A DNA stretch of 32,159 nucleotides from Streptomyces sp. YIM 98790 (GTDB lineage: Bacteria > Actinomycetota > Actinomycetes > Streptomycetales > Streptomycetaceae). Under the pieces are notes generated by a model. It saw only the letters and a list, made by a program, of their open reading frames with translations. It did not search any database and was not told the DNA's origin. Both the position numbers and the translations under genes were made by a program. Shown here piece after piece: positions 7,647 to 15,647 of the stretch; positions within the stretch are counted from its first letter, which is position 1; each line of letters begins with the position of its first letter. Location of the stretch: the NCBI RefSeq assembly GCF_011421595.1, contig NZ_WTLH01000058.1, forward strand, positions 1 through 32,159, given 5' to 3'.

Positions 7647-10600
7647 TCAGGCCGAGGCGGGGATCGGGGCGGTGGTGTAGGTGTCCCACAGGGTGGCGTA
7701 GCGGCCCGGGGTGGCCAGCAGCTCCTCGTGGGTGCCGTCCTGGACGACCCGGCCGCGGTCCAGGACGACCACCCGGTCGGCACGGGCCGCCGTGGTGAGG
7801 CGGTGGGCCACCACCAGGGTGGTGCGGCGGCCCGCCAGGCGGTCGGCGGCCTCGTTGACCAGGGACTCGGTGGCCAGGTCGAGAGCCGCGGTGGCCTCGT
7901 CGAGCAGCAGGATGTCCGGGTCCACGAGCTGCGCCCGGGCCAGCGCGATGAGCTGGCGCTGCCCGGCGGAGAGATTGCGTCCGCGCTCGGCGACCTCGTG
8001 CAGGTAGCCGTCGGAGAGGGTGGCGATCATGTCGTGCGCGCCGACCGCCCGCGCCGCGGCCTCGACCTCGGCGTCGGTGGCGTCCCGGCGGCCGTAGGCG
8101 ATGGCGTCCCGGACCGTGCCGGCGAAGAGATACGGCTCCTGGGGGACGACGCCGAGGCGGCGGCGGTACCCGGTGAGGTCGAGCTCGCGCAGGTCGATGC
8201 CGTCCGCCCGGACCGCACCGGAGGTGGGGTCGTAGAAGCGGGCCGCGAGCTTGACCAGCGTGGACTTCCCGGCGCCGGTCTCGCCGACGAAGGCGACGGT
8301 CTGGCCCGCCGGGATGTGCAGGCTGATGCCGGACAGGGCTTCCCCGCCGGGGCCCTCGGCGGTGCGGTAGCGGAAGTGCACCCGGTCGAAGGTGAGGTCG
8401 CCGCGCAGCCGGGCGGGGACCGGGCGCGGGCGGTCCGGCGGCGGCGTGGTGGTCGGCTCCCGCAGCAGCTCCTGGATGCGGCCCAGGGAGACCACGGCCT
8501 GCTGGTAGCCGTCGAAGACCTGGGAGAGCTGCTGCACCGGGGCGAAGAACAGCTCGATGTAGAGCAGGTACGCGACCAGGGCGCCGGCGGTGAGGGTGCC
8601 GTTGCCGATCCGCCCGGCACCGATCACCAGCACCCCGGCGGTGGCCAGGGTGGCGAGCAGCTGGACGAACGGGAAGTAGACGGAGATCAGCCACTGGCCG
8701 CGCACCCGGGCCCGGCGGTAGGAGTCGGAACCCGCGCGGTAGCGGCGGCAGGCGCTGTCCTCGCGGCGGAACGCCTGCAGGACCCGGAGCCCGGCCACCG
8801 ACTCCTGGAGGTCGGCGTTGACCCCGCTGACCCGCTCCCGGGCCAGCTCGTAGGCGCGGACGCTGGCGCGGCGGAAGAAGACCGTGCCGATGGCCAGCGG
8901 GACGAGGGCGGCGAGGACCACCATGGCCAGCGCGGCGTCGATGGCCACCAGCACCACCAGGATGCCGAAGAAGGTGAGGACCGCGACCAGCGCCTGCACC
9001 AGGCCGGTCTGGAGGAAGGTGGTCAGCGCGTCGACATCGGTGGTCATCCGGGTCATGATCCGCCCGGTCAGCTCGCGCTCGTAGTAGTCCAGGCCGAGCC
9101 GCTGGAGCTGGGCGAAGATCTTGACGCGCAGCGCGTACAGGGCGCGTTCGCCGGTGCGGCCGACGGCGCGGATGGAGCCGAACTGGGCCGCCCACTGGGC
9201 GAGGACGACGAGCAGCGCCAGGCCGGCGGCGGCCCAGACCGCGCCCAGCGCCGCCTGGGTGACGCCCTCGTCGATGCCGTGCCGGATCAGCACGGGGAGC
9301 AGGAGGGAGAACACCGCGTCGGCGGCGACCAGGAGCAGGGCGAACAGCAGGGGGAGGCCGAGGCCGCGCAGCAGGCGGCGCAGCCCGTAGGACTCCTCGG
9401 GCCGGGCGGCCCGTTCCTCGTCCACGTCCGGGGTGTCCTCGGCCGGGGGCAGGGCGGCGACCTGGGCGAGCAGTTCGTCGGTGGCGGCGGCCGAGGCCAT
9501 GGCGGCGGCGAAACCCGGCGGTCCGGGCGCGGAGGCGGAGGCGGCGGCCGGAGTCCCGTCCCCGGAGACGGAGGCGGCGGCGCCGGTGGTGGTGCCGGAG
9601 GTGTCGCGGCCCGGCCACAGGGCCGGGGTGATGCCGCCGGTCACCGCGCCCCGGCCGTCCCCGGCCGCGCGTTCGGCGGCCGAGGCGGCGGCCGAGGCGG
9701 CTGTGGCGGGGCGGGCCCGGCCGGCCGGGTCGCGCTCGATGTCGGCGAGTTCCTCCGGGTCGGCCAGCAGCCGCCGGTACAGCTCGCAGCGCTCCCGGAG
9801 CTCGGCGTCGGTACCGGCGTCCACCAGCCGTCCGCCGTCCATCACGGCGATCCGGTCGGCCAGCAGCAGGGTGGAGCGGCGGTGGGCGATCAGCACCGTG
9901 GTGCGCCCGGCCATGACGCCGCGCAGCGCCTCGTGGATCTCGTGCTCCACCCGGGCGTCCACCGCCGAGGTGGCGTCGTCCAGCACCAGCAGCCGGGGGT
10001 CGGTGACGATCGCCCGGGCCAGCGCCATGCGCTGCCGCTGCCCGCCGGAGAGGGTCAGGCCCTGCTCCCCGATGACGGTGTCGTAGCCGTCCGGCAGGGC
10101 CTGGATGAAGCCGTCGGCCTGGGCCGCCCGGGCGGCGGCCCGGATCTGCTCCTCGGTGGCGTCCGGCGCGCCGTAGGAGAGGTTGGCGCGGATGGTGCCG
10201 GAGAACAGGAAGGCGTTCTCCGGGACCAGGCCGATGGCGGCCCGCAGCGAGTCGAAGGTCAGCTCCCGCAGGTCGTGGCCGCCGATCCGGACCGCGCCGG
10301 AGTCCGGGTCGTAGAACCGGGGCAGCAGCTGGGCCAGGGTCGTCTTGCCGCTGCCGGAGGTGCCCACCACGGCCAGGGTCTCGCCGGGCGGCACCCGCAG
10401 CGACACCTCGCGCAGCACGGTCTGGTCCCGGTAGCCGAAGGTGACCCGGTCCAGTTCGATCTCGGCCGGGGCGTCCGCGGGCAGCTCGCGCGCGTCCGGC
10501 CGTTCGGTGATCTGCGGACGGGTGTCGATCAGCTCCAGCACCCGCTCCACACCGGCCCGCGCCTGCTGGCCCATGGTGAGGATGACGGTCAGCATCCGCA

Positions 10601-11549
10601 CCGGCCCGACCAGCATGGCCAGATAGGTGGAGAAGGCGACGAAGGTGCCGAGCGTGATCTCGCCGCGGGTGGCCATCCAGCCGCCGAGCGCCAGCATGCC
10701 GACCTGGCCGAGCGCGGGCATGGCCTGGAGCGCGGGGGTGTAGCGGGCGTTCAGCCGGACGGTGCGCATCCGGGCGGCGAACAGGGCGCGGGAGGCGGAC
10801 CGCAGTTTCCCGGTCTCCTGCTCCTCCTGGCCGAAGCCCTTGACCACCCGGACGCCGGTGATGGCCCCGTCCACCACACCGGCCACGGCCCCGGACTGTC
10901 CCTGGGCGTACCAGGTGGCGGGGAAGAGGCGGACCCGGCTGCGCCGGGCGATGAACCACAGGGCCGGGGCCACGGCCAGCGCGATCAGGGTGAGCAGCGG
11001 GGAGAGCGCCAGCATCACCACCAGGGAGACCGCGAAGAGCATGAAGTTGCCGATGGTCATCGGCATCATGAACAGCAGGCCCTGGACGAGCTGCAGATCG
11101 CTGGTGGAGCGGCCGACGACCTGGCCGGTGGAGAGCTCGTCCTGGCGGCGGCCGTCCAGCCGGACCAGGGTGCGGTACATTTCGGTGCGCAGATCGTGCT
11201 GGACGTCCAGGCCCAGCCGGCCCCCGTAGTAGCGGCGCAGATAGGTGAGCAGGTAGACGACCACGGCGGCGGCGATCAGCAGGCCGATCCACAGCGCCAG
11301 ACCGTCCTGGCCGCCGATGATGACCTCGTCGATGATGACCTTGGTGATCAGCGGCATCAGGGCCATCACGCCCATGCCGGCCAGCGCGGAGCCCAGGGAG
11401 ACCAGGACATTGCGGCGGTAGGCCCAGCAGTAGCCGGCCAGCCGGCGGATCCAGCCCGGCTCCGCCGCCTTCCGCGCGCTCGCGTCCGCGTCCGCTTCTG
11501 CTTCCGCGTTCCCGCTCCCGGTCTCCCGCGCGCTGCCGCTGTCCGTCAC
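7647..11549 (-). CDS. Fused full-length ABC exporter (TMD-NBD-TMD-NBD)
   Basis: The protein is about 1300 residues from a GTG at 11549 with AAGGAG seven bases upstream. Order: a six-helix membrane domain; a first nucleotide-binding domain with Walker A GTSGSGKTT (about 395-403), signature LSGGQRQRMALA and Walker B LLVLDDATSAVD; an Ala-rich linker; a second membrane domain; and a second nucleotide-binding domain with Walker A GETGAGKST (about 1088-1096), signature LSAGQRQLIALA and Walker B ILLLDEATAALD. The first site has Asp where the catalytic Glu is expected and the second signature is altered, so one ATP site is degenerate, as in heterodimeric exporters such as TM287/288 and BmrCD. The family exports drugs, lipids or peptides from the cytoplasm. 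It is divergent from erm, which makes drug export plausible but unproven. Confidence 0.93.
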   Translation of the reverse strand: MTDSGSARETGSGNAEAEADADASARKAAEPGWIRRLAGYCWAYRRNVLVSLGSALAGMGVMALMPLITKVIIDEVIIGGQDGLALWIGLLIAAAVVVYLLTYLRRYYGGRLGLDVQHDLRTEMYRTLVRLDGRRQDELSTGQVVGRSTSDLQLVQGLLFMMPMTIGNFMLFAVSLVVMLALSPLLTLIALAVAPALWFIARRSRVRLFPATWYAQGQSGAVAGVVDGAITGVRVVKGFGQEEQETGKLRSASRALFAARMRTVRLNARYTPALQAMPALGQVGMLALGGWMATRGEITLGTFVAFSTYLAMLVGPVRMLTVILTMGQQARAGVERVLELIDTRPQITERPDARELPADAPAEIELDRVTFGYRDQTVLREVSLRVPPGETLAVVGTSGSGKTTLAQLLPRFYDPDSGAVRIGGHDLRELTFDSLRAAIGLVPENAFLFSGTIRANLSYGAPDATEEQIRAAARAAQADGFIQALPDGYDTVIGEQGLTLSGGQRQRMALARAIVTDPRLLVLDDATSAVDARVEHEIHEALRGVMAGRTTVLIAHRRSTLLLADRIAVMDGGRLVDAGTDAELRERCELYRRLLADPEELADIERDPAGRARPATAASAAASAAERAAGDGRGAVTGGITPALWPGRDTSGTTTGAAASVSGDGTPAAASASAPGPPGFAAAMASAAATDELLAQVAALPPAEDTPDVDEERAARPEESYGLRRLLRGLGLPLLFALLLVAADAVFSLLLPVLIRHGIDEGVTQAALGAVWAAAGLALLVVLAQWAAQFGSIRAVGRTGERALYALRVKIFAQLQRLGLDYYERELTGRIMTRMTTDVDALTTFLQTGLVQALVAVLTFFGILVVLVAIDAALAMVVLAALVPLAIGTVFFRRASVRAYELARERVSGVNADLQESVAGLRVLQAFRREDSACRRYRAGSDSYRRARVRGQWLISVYFPFVQLLATLATAGVLVIGAGRIGNGTLTAGALVAYLLYIELFFAPVQQLSQVFDGYQQAVVSLGRIQELLREPTTTPPPDRPRPVPARLRGDLTFDRVHFRYRTAEGPGGEALSGISLHIPAGQTVAFVGETGAGKSTLVKLAARFYDPTSGAVRADGIDLRELDLTGYRRRLGVVPQEPYLFAGTVRDAIAYGRRDATDAEVEAAARAVGAHDMIATLSDGYLHEVAERGRNLSAGQRQLIALARAQLVDPDILLLDEATAALDLATESLVNEAADRLAGRRTTLVVAHRLTTAARADRVVVLDRGRVVQDGTHEELLATPGRYATLWDTYTTAPIPASA

Positions 11550-11677
11550 GCCCCGCTCCTTCGCCGGCTCGGTCCGTCCGCCGGAAACGCCAACGCGATC
11601 ACTGGCGCATTCATTCCGGGGTCCCCGGTCGTGGAACAACCGGGGAGCAATCGCGGGGTCGTCGAGGAGTAATGGTG

Positions 11678-11706
11678 TTGCGCCGGGGGCCGGCCCTCCC
11701 TAGCGT
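11678..11706 (+). promoter_or_regulatory. Promoter of the erm leader transcript
   Basis: TTGCGC (11678-11683) and TAGCGT (11701-11706) are separated by exactly 17 bases. This predicts a start near 11712, just ahead of the GGAGG of the leader ORF. A small AT-rich patch, TAAT at 11670-11673, lies upstream of the -35; WhiB7/WblC-dependent resistance promoters also have an AT-rich element there, but the match is too weak to assign. Confidence 0.6.
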
Positions 11707-11725
11707 GCCGGGTGGAGGTTTCACC

Positions 11726-11857
11726 ATGGGATTCATCAAGAGCGGGCCCGTCGGTGCGCGGCGCACCGGCCTGTGGAGCCCGCTCCGCACCGCCCGCCCG
11801 CGCATCCGGCGCACGGCCCTGGTCCGGCAGGACCGGCCGCAGGCCGCCGCCGTCTGA
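11726..11857 (+). CDS. 43-residue leader peptide upstream of erm
   Basis: ATG 11726 has GGAGG at 11714-11718 with normal spacing and follows the predicted promoter closely. The peptide begins MGFIKSGPVGARRTGLW and is strongly basic, with ten arginines and one lysine. It contains overlapping Arg-X-Arg motifs, RPR (24-26) and RIR (26-28). Arg/Lys-X-Arg/Lys motifs are known sites where macrolide-bound ribosomes stall in several erm leader peptides. The stop is 124 bases before the erm start. No domain is recognised and the peptide itself probably has no function beyond translation. A longer in-frame start at 11672 would begin inside the promoter and is rejected. The coding call rests on position and ribosome binding site, not on conservation. 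Confidence 0.6.
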   Translation: MGFIKSGPVGARRTGLWSPLRTARPRIRRTALVRQDRPQAAAV

Positions 11858-11920
11858 CGCGCCCCGCCACGCCCGGATCTCCTGCCCGCGTACCAGGGCC
11901 CTCGGCTGCCCCGTTCATCC

Positions 11921-11975
11921 GGACGGGCCGCCGGAGGGCCGATTGCCCGTGCGGTCCGTCCTCGCCGCAGAGGAC
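11921..11975 (+). promoter_or_regulatory. RNA attenuator that can sequester the erm ribosome binding site
   Basis: GTCCTC (11958-11963) pairs perfectly with GAGGAC (11970-11975) around the loop GCCGCA; the right arm contains the GAGGA that serves the GTG start at 11982. Upstream, ACGGGC (11923-11928) can pair with GCCCGT (11945-11950). Alternatively, GGACGG (11921-11926) can pair with CCGTCC (11956-11961), which would dissolve both hairpins and free the ribosome binding site. Mutually exclusive stems behind a leader ORF are the hallmark of erm translational attenuation. Stability was judged by eye. Confidence 0.55.
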
Positions 11976-11981
11976 CTTCCC

Positions 11982-12833
11982 GTGGTACGCCCCGAAGCGC
12001 GCCGTCGTGCGCGTCTGTCCCAGAACTTCCTGACCGACGGCGATGCCGTCCGGCTGATCGTGCGCTGCTCCGGCGTCCGGCCCGGTGACCTGGTGGTCGA
12101 GCCGGGTGCGGGCGAGGGCGCGCTGACCCGCCCCCTCGCCCGCCGGGTACGGGCGCGCCCCGGCGGCGGCGCGGGCCGCACCGGCCGGGTGCTCGCCTAC
12201 GAGATCGACCCCGCTCTGGCCCGCCGCCTCACCCGGCGGCTGGGCGACGATCCGGCCGTCCGGGTGCTCGGCCGCGACTTCCTGGCCGCCGCGCCGCCCG
12301 CCGAGCCGTTCGCGGTGGTGGGCAACATCCCCTACGCCCGCACCTCGGAGATCGTCCGCTGGTGCCTGGCCGCGCGGTCGCTGACCTCGGCCACCCTGCT
12401 GACCCAGCGGGAGTACGCGCGCAAACGGACCGGCGGCTACGGCCGCTGGACGCTGCGCACGGTGCAGACCTGGCCGGAGATCCGCTGGCGGCTCGGCCCC
12501 CGGGTGGGGCGCGAGGCGTTCGCCCCCGTGCCGCGCACCGATGCGGCGGTGCTGCGGCTGGAGCGGCGGCGGGTGCCGCTGCTGCCGCCGACCGCGCTGC
12601 CGGGCTACCGGTCGCTGGTGGCCGAGGGCTTCGGCGGGGTCGGCGGCTCGTTGCGGGCCACGCTGTCCCGGGGGCGCCCGGCGGGCCGGGTGCGGGCGGC
12701 CTTCCGGGCCGCGGAGCTCGACCCGGGCGCGCCGGTCGGACATGTCACGCCCGCCCAGTGGCTCGCGCTCTTCCGGGCCCTGACCCCGCCGGAACCGCCC
12801 CGCCCGCCCCGCCGGCCCCGCCGGGGCGGCTGA
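11982..12833 (+). CDS. erm: Erm family 23S rRNA (adenine-N6)-methyltransferase
   Basis: The protein is 283 residues from GTG 11982 (AGAGGA seven bases upstream). An alternative GTG at 11949 would add eleven residues. Motifs of the Erm/KsgA superfamily are in order: basic N-terminus with RARLSQNFL (10-17), SAM motif I VVEPGAGEGALT (38-49), acidic motif AYEID (72-76), RDFL (98-101), and the catalytic NIPY (115-118) followed by ARTSEIVRW. The family continues with LLTQREYARKRTGGYGRW and the C-terminal GFGGVGGSLRATL. The specific pattern matches actinomycete Erm proteins, which methylate A2058 of 23S rRNA and confer macrolide-lincosamide-streptogramin B resistance, rather than KsgA. Mono- or dimethylation cannot be decided. 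Expression is probably set by the upstream leader and hairpin. No macrolide biosynthetic gene is in the window, so this may be intrinsic resistance or the edge of an old cluster. Confidence 0.92.
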   Translation: MVRPEARRRARLSQNFLTDGDAVRLIVRCSGVRPGDLVVEPGAGEGALTRPLARRVRARPGGGAGRTGRVLAYEIDPALARRLTRRLGDDPAVRVLGRDFLAAAPPAEPFAVVGNIPYARTSEIVRWCLAARSLTSATLLTQREYARKRTGGYGRWTLRTVQTWPEIRWRLGPRVGREAFAPVPRTDAAVLRLERRRVPLLPPTALPGYRSLVAEGFGGVGGSLRATLSRGRPAGRVRAAFRAAELDPGAPVGHVTPAQWLALFRALTPPEPPRPPRRPRRGG

Positions 12834-12850
12834 GCCGGCACCCGCCGGGG

Positions 12851-12920
12851 CCGGCCCATGGAGCCGGTTCCGGCGGCCGCTCCGGGGGCAGGCCCATGGA
12901 GCCGGCCCCATGGAGCCGGC
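12851..12920. repeat. Three CCCATGGAGCCGG repeats in the erm/SBP convergent gap
   Basis: The 13-mer occurs at 12855-12867, 12893-12905 and 12907-12919. Flanking bases let the first copy fold as CCGGC/GCCGG around CCATGGA, and the third as GCCGGC at 12901-12906 with GCCGGC at 12915-12920. Because the genes on either side converge, the repeats may act together as a two-way terminator. Confidence 0.65.
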
Positions 12921-12946
12921 CCGGGGGGCGCTGCGTGGAGCAGGGT

Positions 12947-14257
12947 CTAGGAGGCTTCGGAGGTGCCGGCCTTCTCCAGGGTGCCGGCGGTGGTCTGGAG
13001 TTCGCGGAGCACGGCCTCCACATCGCTGTCCGGCTCGATCGCCGTGGCCAGCCGCTGCTGGATCTCGCCGCGCAGCGGCAGCCAGGTGCTCTTGTTGACG
13101 GGCTGGAGCTGCGCGCCCGGCATCTGGTCGATGAAGTCCCACAGCTGCTCGAACTCATCGCTCGCGCGCAGCATCTGGCCGGCCGATTCGGTGGCCGGCA
13201 CCGAGCCGTTCTGGGCGTTGGCGCGGGCCACGTTCTCCGCGTCGTAGAGGAAGGTGAGGAAGCGGCCGATCTCCTCGGCGTGGCCGTGCTCCTTGAAGCC
13301 GAGCAGCCAGTCGGAGTGCCCGGCGGGCACGGCGGCGCCGCCCCGCATGGCCGGGAAGTCGGCGTGGGCGAAGGGGATCTGGTGGGCCTTCAGGGCGGGC
13401 AGCAGCGCCGGGTGCACCATCAGCATGCCGACCTCGCCGGTCATGAAACCGGCGTAGGCGTCTCCCCGGTTGAGCCTCGGGTCGGGGCCGGCCAGGCCGG
13501 GGGCCACCAGGCTGTCCCGGAGCCACTCCAGGGCCTTGGCGTTGTCCTCGTCGTCCAGGATGTAGCCGCCGGAGAGGTTGGTGTAGCCGCCGCCCGCGGC
13601 CAGCATCCAGACCATGGCCTCCTCGTGGATGGAGTCCGGTCCGAACTGGAGGGCGTACGGCGTGGTGACCCCGGAGTCCTTCAGGGCCCGGGCGGCGTCG
13701 GCCAGCTCCTCCCAGGACGCCGGCGGCTCCTCGATGCCGGCCGCGTCGAACAGCGCGGTGTTGTAGAACAGCCGCGGGGTGCTGGTGATGAAGGGCATGC
13801 CGAACTGCTGGAAGTCCACCTCGCCGGCGTGCGCCAGGGTGGTGACGAAGTCCGACTGCACCGGCAGCGGCAGCATCTCCTTGGCCTGGTAGAGCAGGCC
13901 TTCGGTGGCGTAGTCGGCGTAGAAGGTGGCCTGGGAGATGTCCGGGGGGCGGCCCTGCTCCACCCGCTCCGCCAGGGTGGCGTCCAGTTCCTCCCAGGGC
14001 ACCAGCTCGACCTCCACGGAGACGTCCGGGTTGGCCTCGTGGAAACGCCCGGTCAGGTCGTCCCAGTACTCCCTGATGGGTACCGCGGTGCGCTCGCCGT
14101 AGTCGGCGGCGAGCAGTTCCAGGGTCACCGGTCCGCTGTCGGCGACGGGGCCGCAGCCCGCTCCGCCGAGCACGGCCGTCCCGGCCAGTGCTCCCACCAG
14201 CGCAGCCCCCCGCACCGCGCGGCCACGCCGCAGACCCGTTCGTATCCAGCCCACCAC
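12947..14257 (-). CDS. Extracellular solute-binding lipoprotein of an ABC sugar importer (family 1)
   Basis: The protein is 436 residues from a GTG at 14257. It has a signal peptide with a positive start (RTGLRRGRAVRG), a hydrophobic core (AALVGALAGTAVLGGAG) and a cysteine at about residue 35 in GAGCG. The lipobox is slightly unusual because glycine stands at -3. The mature part has the family 1 solute-binding features: WDDLTGRFHEANPDVSVEVE, a substrate-loop region ISTPRLFYNTALFD-like (here FITSTPRLFYNTALFDAAG), PPASWEELADAARAL, and GEVGMLMVHPALL. Such proteins capture oligosaccharides outside the membrane and deliver them to two permeases. No permease, ATPase or glycosidase gene is adjacent, so it is an orphan and must borrow a transporter or act as a sensor. 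The family is clear; the sugar is unknown. Confidence 0.9.
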   Translation of the reverse strand: MVGWIRTGLRRGRAVRGAALVGALAGTAVLGGAGCGPVADSGPVTLELLAADYGERTAVPIREYWDDLTGRFHEANPDVSVEVELVPWEELDATLAERVEQGRPPDISQATFYADYATEGLLYQAKEMLPLPVQSDFVTTLAHAGEVDFQQFGMPFITSTPRLFYNTALFDAAGIEEPPASWEELADAARALKDSGVTTPYALQFGPDSIHEEAMVWMLAAGGGYTNLSGGYILDDEDNAKALEWLRDSLVAPGLAGPDPRLNRGDAYAGFMTGEVGMLMVHPALLPALKAHQIPFAHADFPAMRGGAAVPAGHSDWLLGFKEHGHAEEIGRFLTFLYDAENVARANAQNGSVPATESAGQMLRASDEFEQLWDFIDQMPGAQLQPVNKSTWLPLRGEIQQRLATAIEPDSDVEAVLRELQTTAGTLEKAGTSEAS

Positions 14258-14436
14258 TGCGCCGCCCTCTCAAAATGCCGGATTCCGGACGGCCGCGTCC
14301 CAGACCGACCGGAAGGTATGGGAAGGAAACACCCCAACCAAGCGGTCGCTCAACCCTTTGGACACGACTTTTTTCGGTCACCGGGGCGGAGAACGGGCAC
14401 CCGCGGGCCACGGCGCGGCCCGGCCGGGCGGATCCG

Positions 14437-14460
14437 GGCGGCGGACGTGCTCCCGCCGCC
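14437..14460 (-). terminator. 8-bp hairpin downstream of the agmatinase gene
   Basis: GGCGGCGG (14437-14444) pairs with CCGCCGCC (14453-14460) around an 8-base loop, 24 bases past the agmatinase stop. No U-tract follows. Confidence 0.45.
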
Positions 14461-14483
14461 GCTCCCGGCCGTGCCCCGGGTGC

Positions 14484-15539
14484 CTACGTGCGCTGCCTGC
14501 CCTGCGTGCCGCCCGTGCCCCCCGTGCCTGCCGCGGTGGGCCCGGCCGCGGTCCGGGGCGTGCGCCCGGCCGCGATCTGCCGGGACATCAGGGTGGTCAG
14601 CTCATAGGCGGTGTGCGAGGCGGCCACCGCGGTGATCTCGGCATGGTCGTAGGGCGGGGCGACCTCCACCACGTCCGCGGAGACCAGCCGGCAGCCCGCC
14701 AGCCCGCGCAGGATCTCCAGCAGTTCCCGGGAGGTCAGCCCGCCGGCCTCCGGGGTGCCGGTGCCCGGGGCGTGCGCCGGGTCCAGCACGTCGATGTCGA
14801 CGGACACGTACAGCGGGCGGTCGCCGATCCGCTCCCGGAGCTGCTGGGCGATCTCGTCCACCCCGCGGCGCATCACATCGGCGGCGGTGACGATGCCGAA
14901 GCCCATCTTCGCGTCGTCGTCCAGGTCCTTCCGGCCGTAGAGCGGACCGCGGATGCCGACGTGGGAGAGGGCGGAGGTGTCGAGGACGCCCTCCTCCACG
15001 GCCCGCCGGAACGGTGTGCCGTGGGTGTACTCGGCGCCGAAGTAGGTGTCCCAGGTGTCCAGGTGGGCGTCGAAGTGCAGCAGCGCCACCGGGCCGTGCC
15101 GCCGGGCCACCGCGCGCAGCAGCGGCAGCGCGATGGTGTGGTCGCCGCCCAGCGTCATCAGCCGGGCGCCGGTGTCCAGCAGCTCACCGGCCGCGGCCTC
15201 CACGGTGTCCACGGCCTCGCCGATGTCGAAGGGGTTGGCGCCGACGTCCCCCGCGTCGGCCACCTGGGCGAGGGCGAAGGGAGAGGCGTCCTGCGCCGGG
15301 TTGTAGGGGCGCAGCAGCCGGGACGCCTCGCGGATGGCGTTTCCCCCGAAGCGGGCGCCCGGCCGGTAGGACACCCCGCTGTCGAAGGGGACCCCGAGGA
15401 CCGCGACATCGGCGGTGCCGACCTCGTCCAGCCGGGGCAGCCGGGCGAAGGTCGCCGGCCCGGCGTAGCGGGGGAAACGGGAGGAGTCGACGGGACCGCG
15501 CGGGGTCTCCGCACGGGACGGCTCACGGTGCGTGCTCAT
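14484..15539 (-). CDS. speB: Agmatinase / ureohydrolase family protein
   Basis: The protein is 351 residues, slightly longer than typical because of a Gly/Thr-rich C-terminal tail. All manganese ligands of the arginase/agmatinase family are visible: GGDHT (His134), HFDAHLD (Asp157, His159, Asp161) and [19 protein letters not shown] (Asp248, Asp250). The family hydrolyses guanidino compounds to urea and an amine; agmatine to putrescine is the standard assignment. Guanidinobutyrate and related substrates are real alternatives that sequence motifs do not exclude. ATG 15539 is chosen since the region beyond it is a divergent promoter gap. Neighbours are not polyamine genes, so context does not help decide the substrate. 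Confidence 0.9.
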   Translation of the reverse strand: MSTHREPSRAETPRGPVDSSRFPRYAGPATFARLPRLDEVGTADVAVLGVPFDSGVSYRPGARFGGNAIREASRLLRPYNPAQDASPFALAQVADAGDVGANPFDIGEAVDTVEAAAGELLDTGARLMTLGGDHTIALPLLRAVARRHGPVALLHFDAHLDTWDTYFGAEYTHGTPFRRAVEEGVLDTSALSHVGIRGPLYGRKDLDDDAKMGFGIVTAADVMRRGVDEIAQQLRERIGDRPLYVSVDIDVLDPAHAPGTGTPEAGGLTSRELLEILRGLAGCRLVSADVVEVAPPYDHAEITAVAASHTAYELTTLMSRQIAAGRTPRTAAGPTAAGTGGTGGTQGRQRT

Positions 15540-15647
15540 GCCTCCCGAGGGTAGCGGTGACCTGCGACGCAGCGGATTCGGCCATTCCGCACGGCACCGG
15601 GTCACGTTTTGGACTCCGCGTAGTATCGCCCGTACCCGGCAGCCACA

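Noticed and set aside
7458..11672. A 1404-codon open frame on the plus strand antisense to the ABC exporter
   Set aside because: It is a shadow created by high GC at third positions. Its translation is Gly/Gln/His/Asp-rich without motifs, while the opposite strand has complete Walker A, signature and Walker B motifs twice.
11672..11725. Extended start of the erm leader peptide at ATG 11672
   Set aside because: It would begin upstream of and inside the predicted -35/-10 promoter, and lacks a Shine-Dalgarno; ATG 11726 has a good one.
12851..12920. Possible CRISPR array from three short repeats
   Set aside because: Repeats are only 13 bases, spacers are unequal (25 and 1 bases), and there are no cas genes.
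14060..14060. Idea that the solute-binding gene and agmatinase form one operon
   Set aside because: They are on the same strand, but more than 200 bases and a hairpin terminator separate them, and their functions are unrelated.
14360..14380. T-run CTTTTTTC at about 14367 as a classical U-tract terminator
   Set aside because: The stretch is not preceded by a convincing hairpin in either direction and lies in the upstream region of the solute-binding gene, where it more likely belongs to a promoter.
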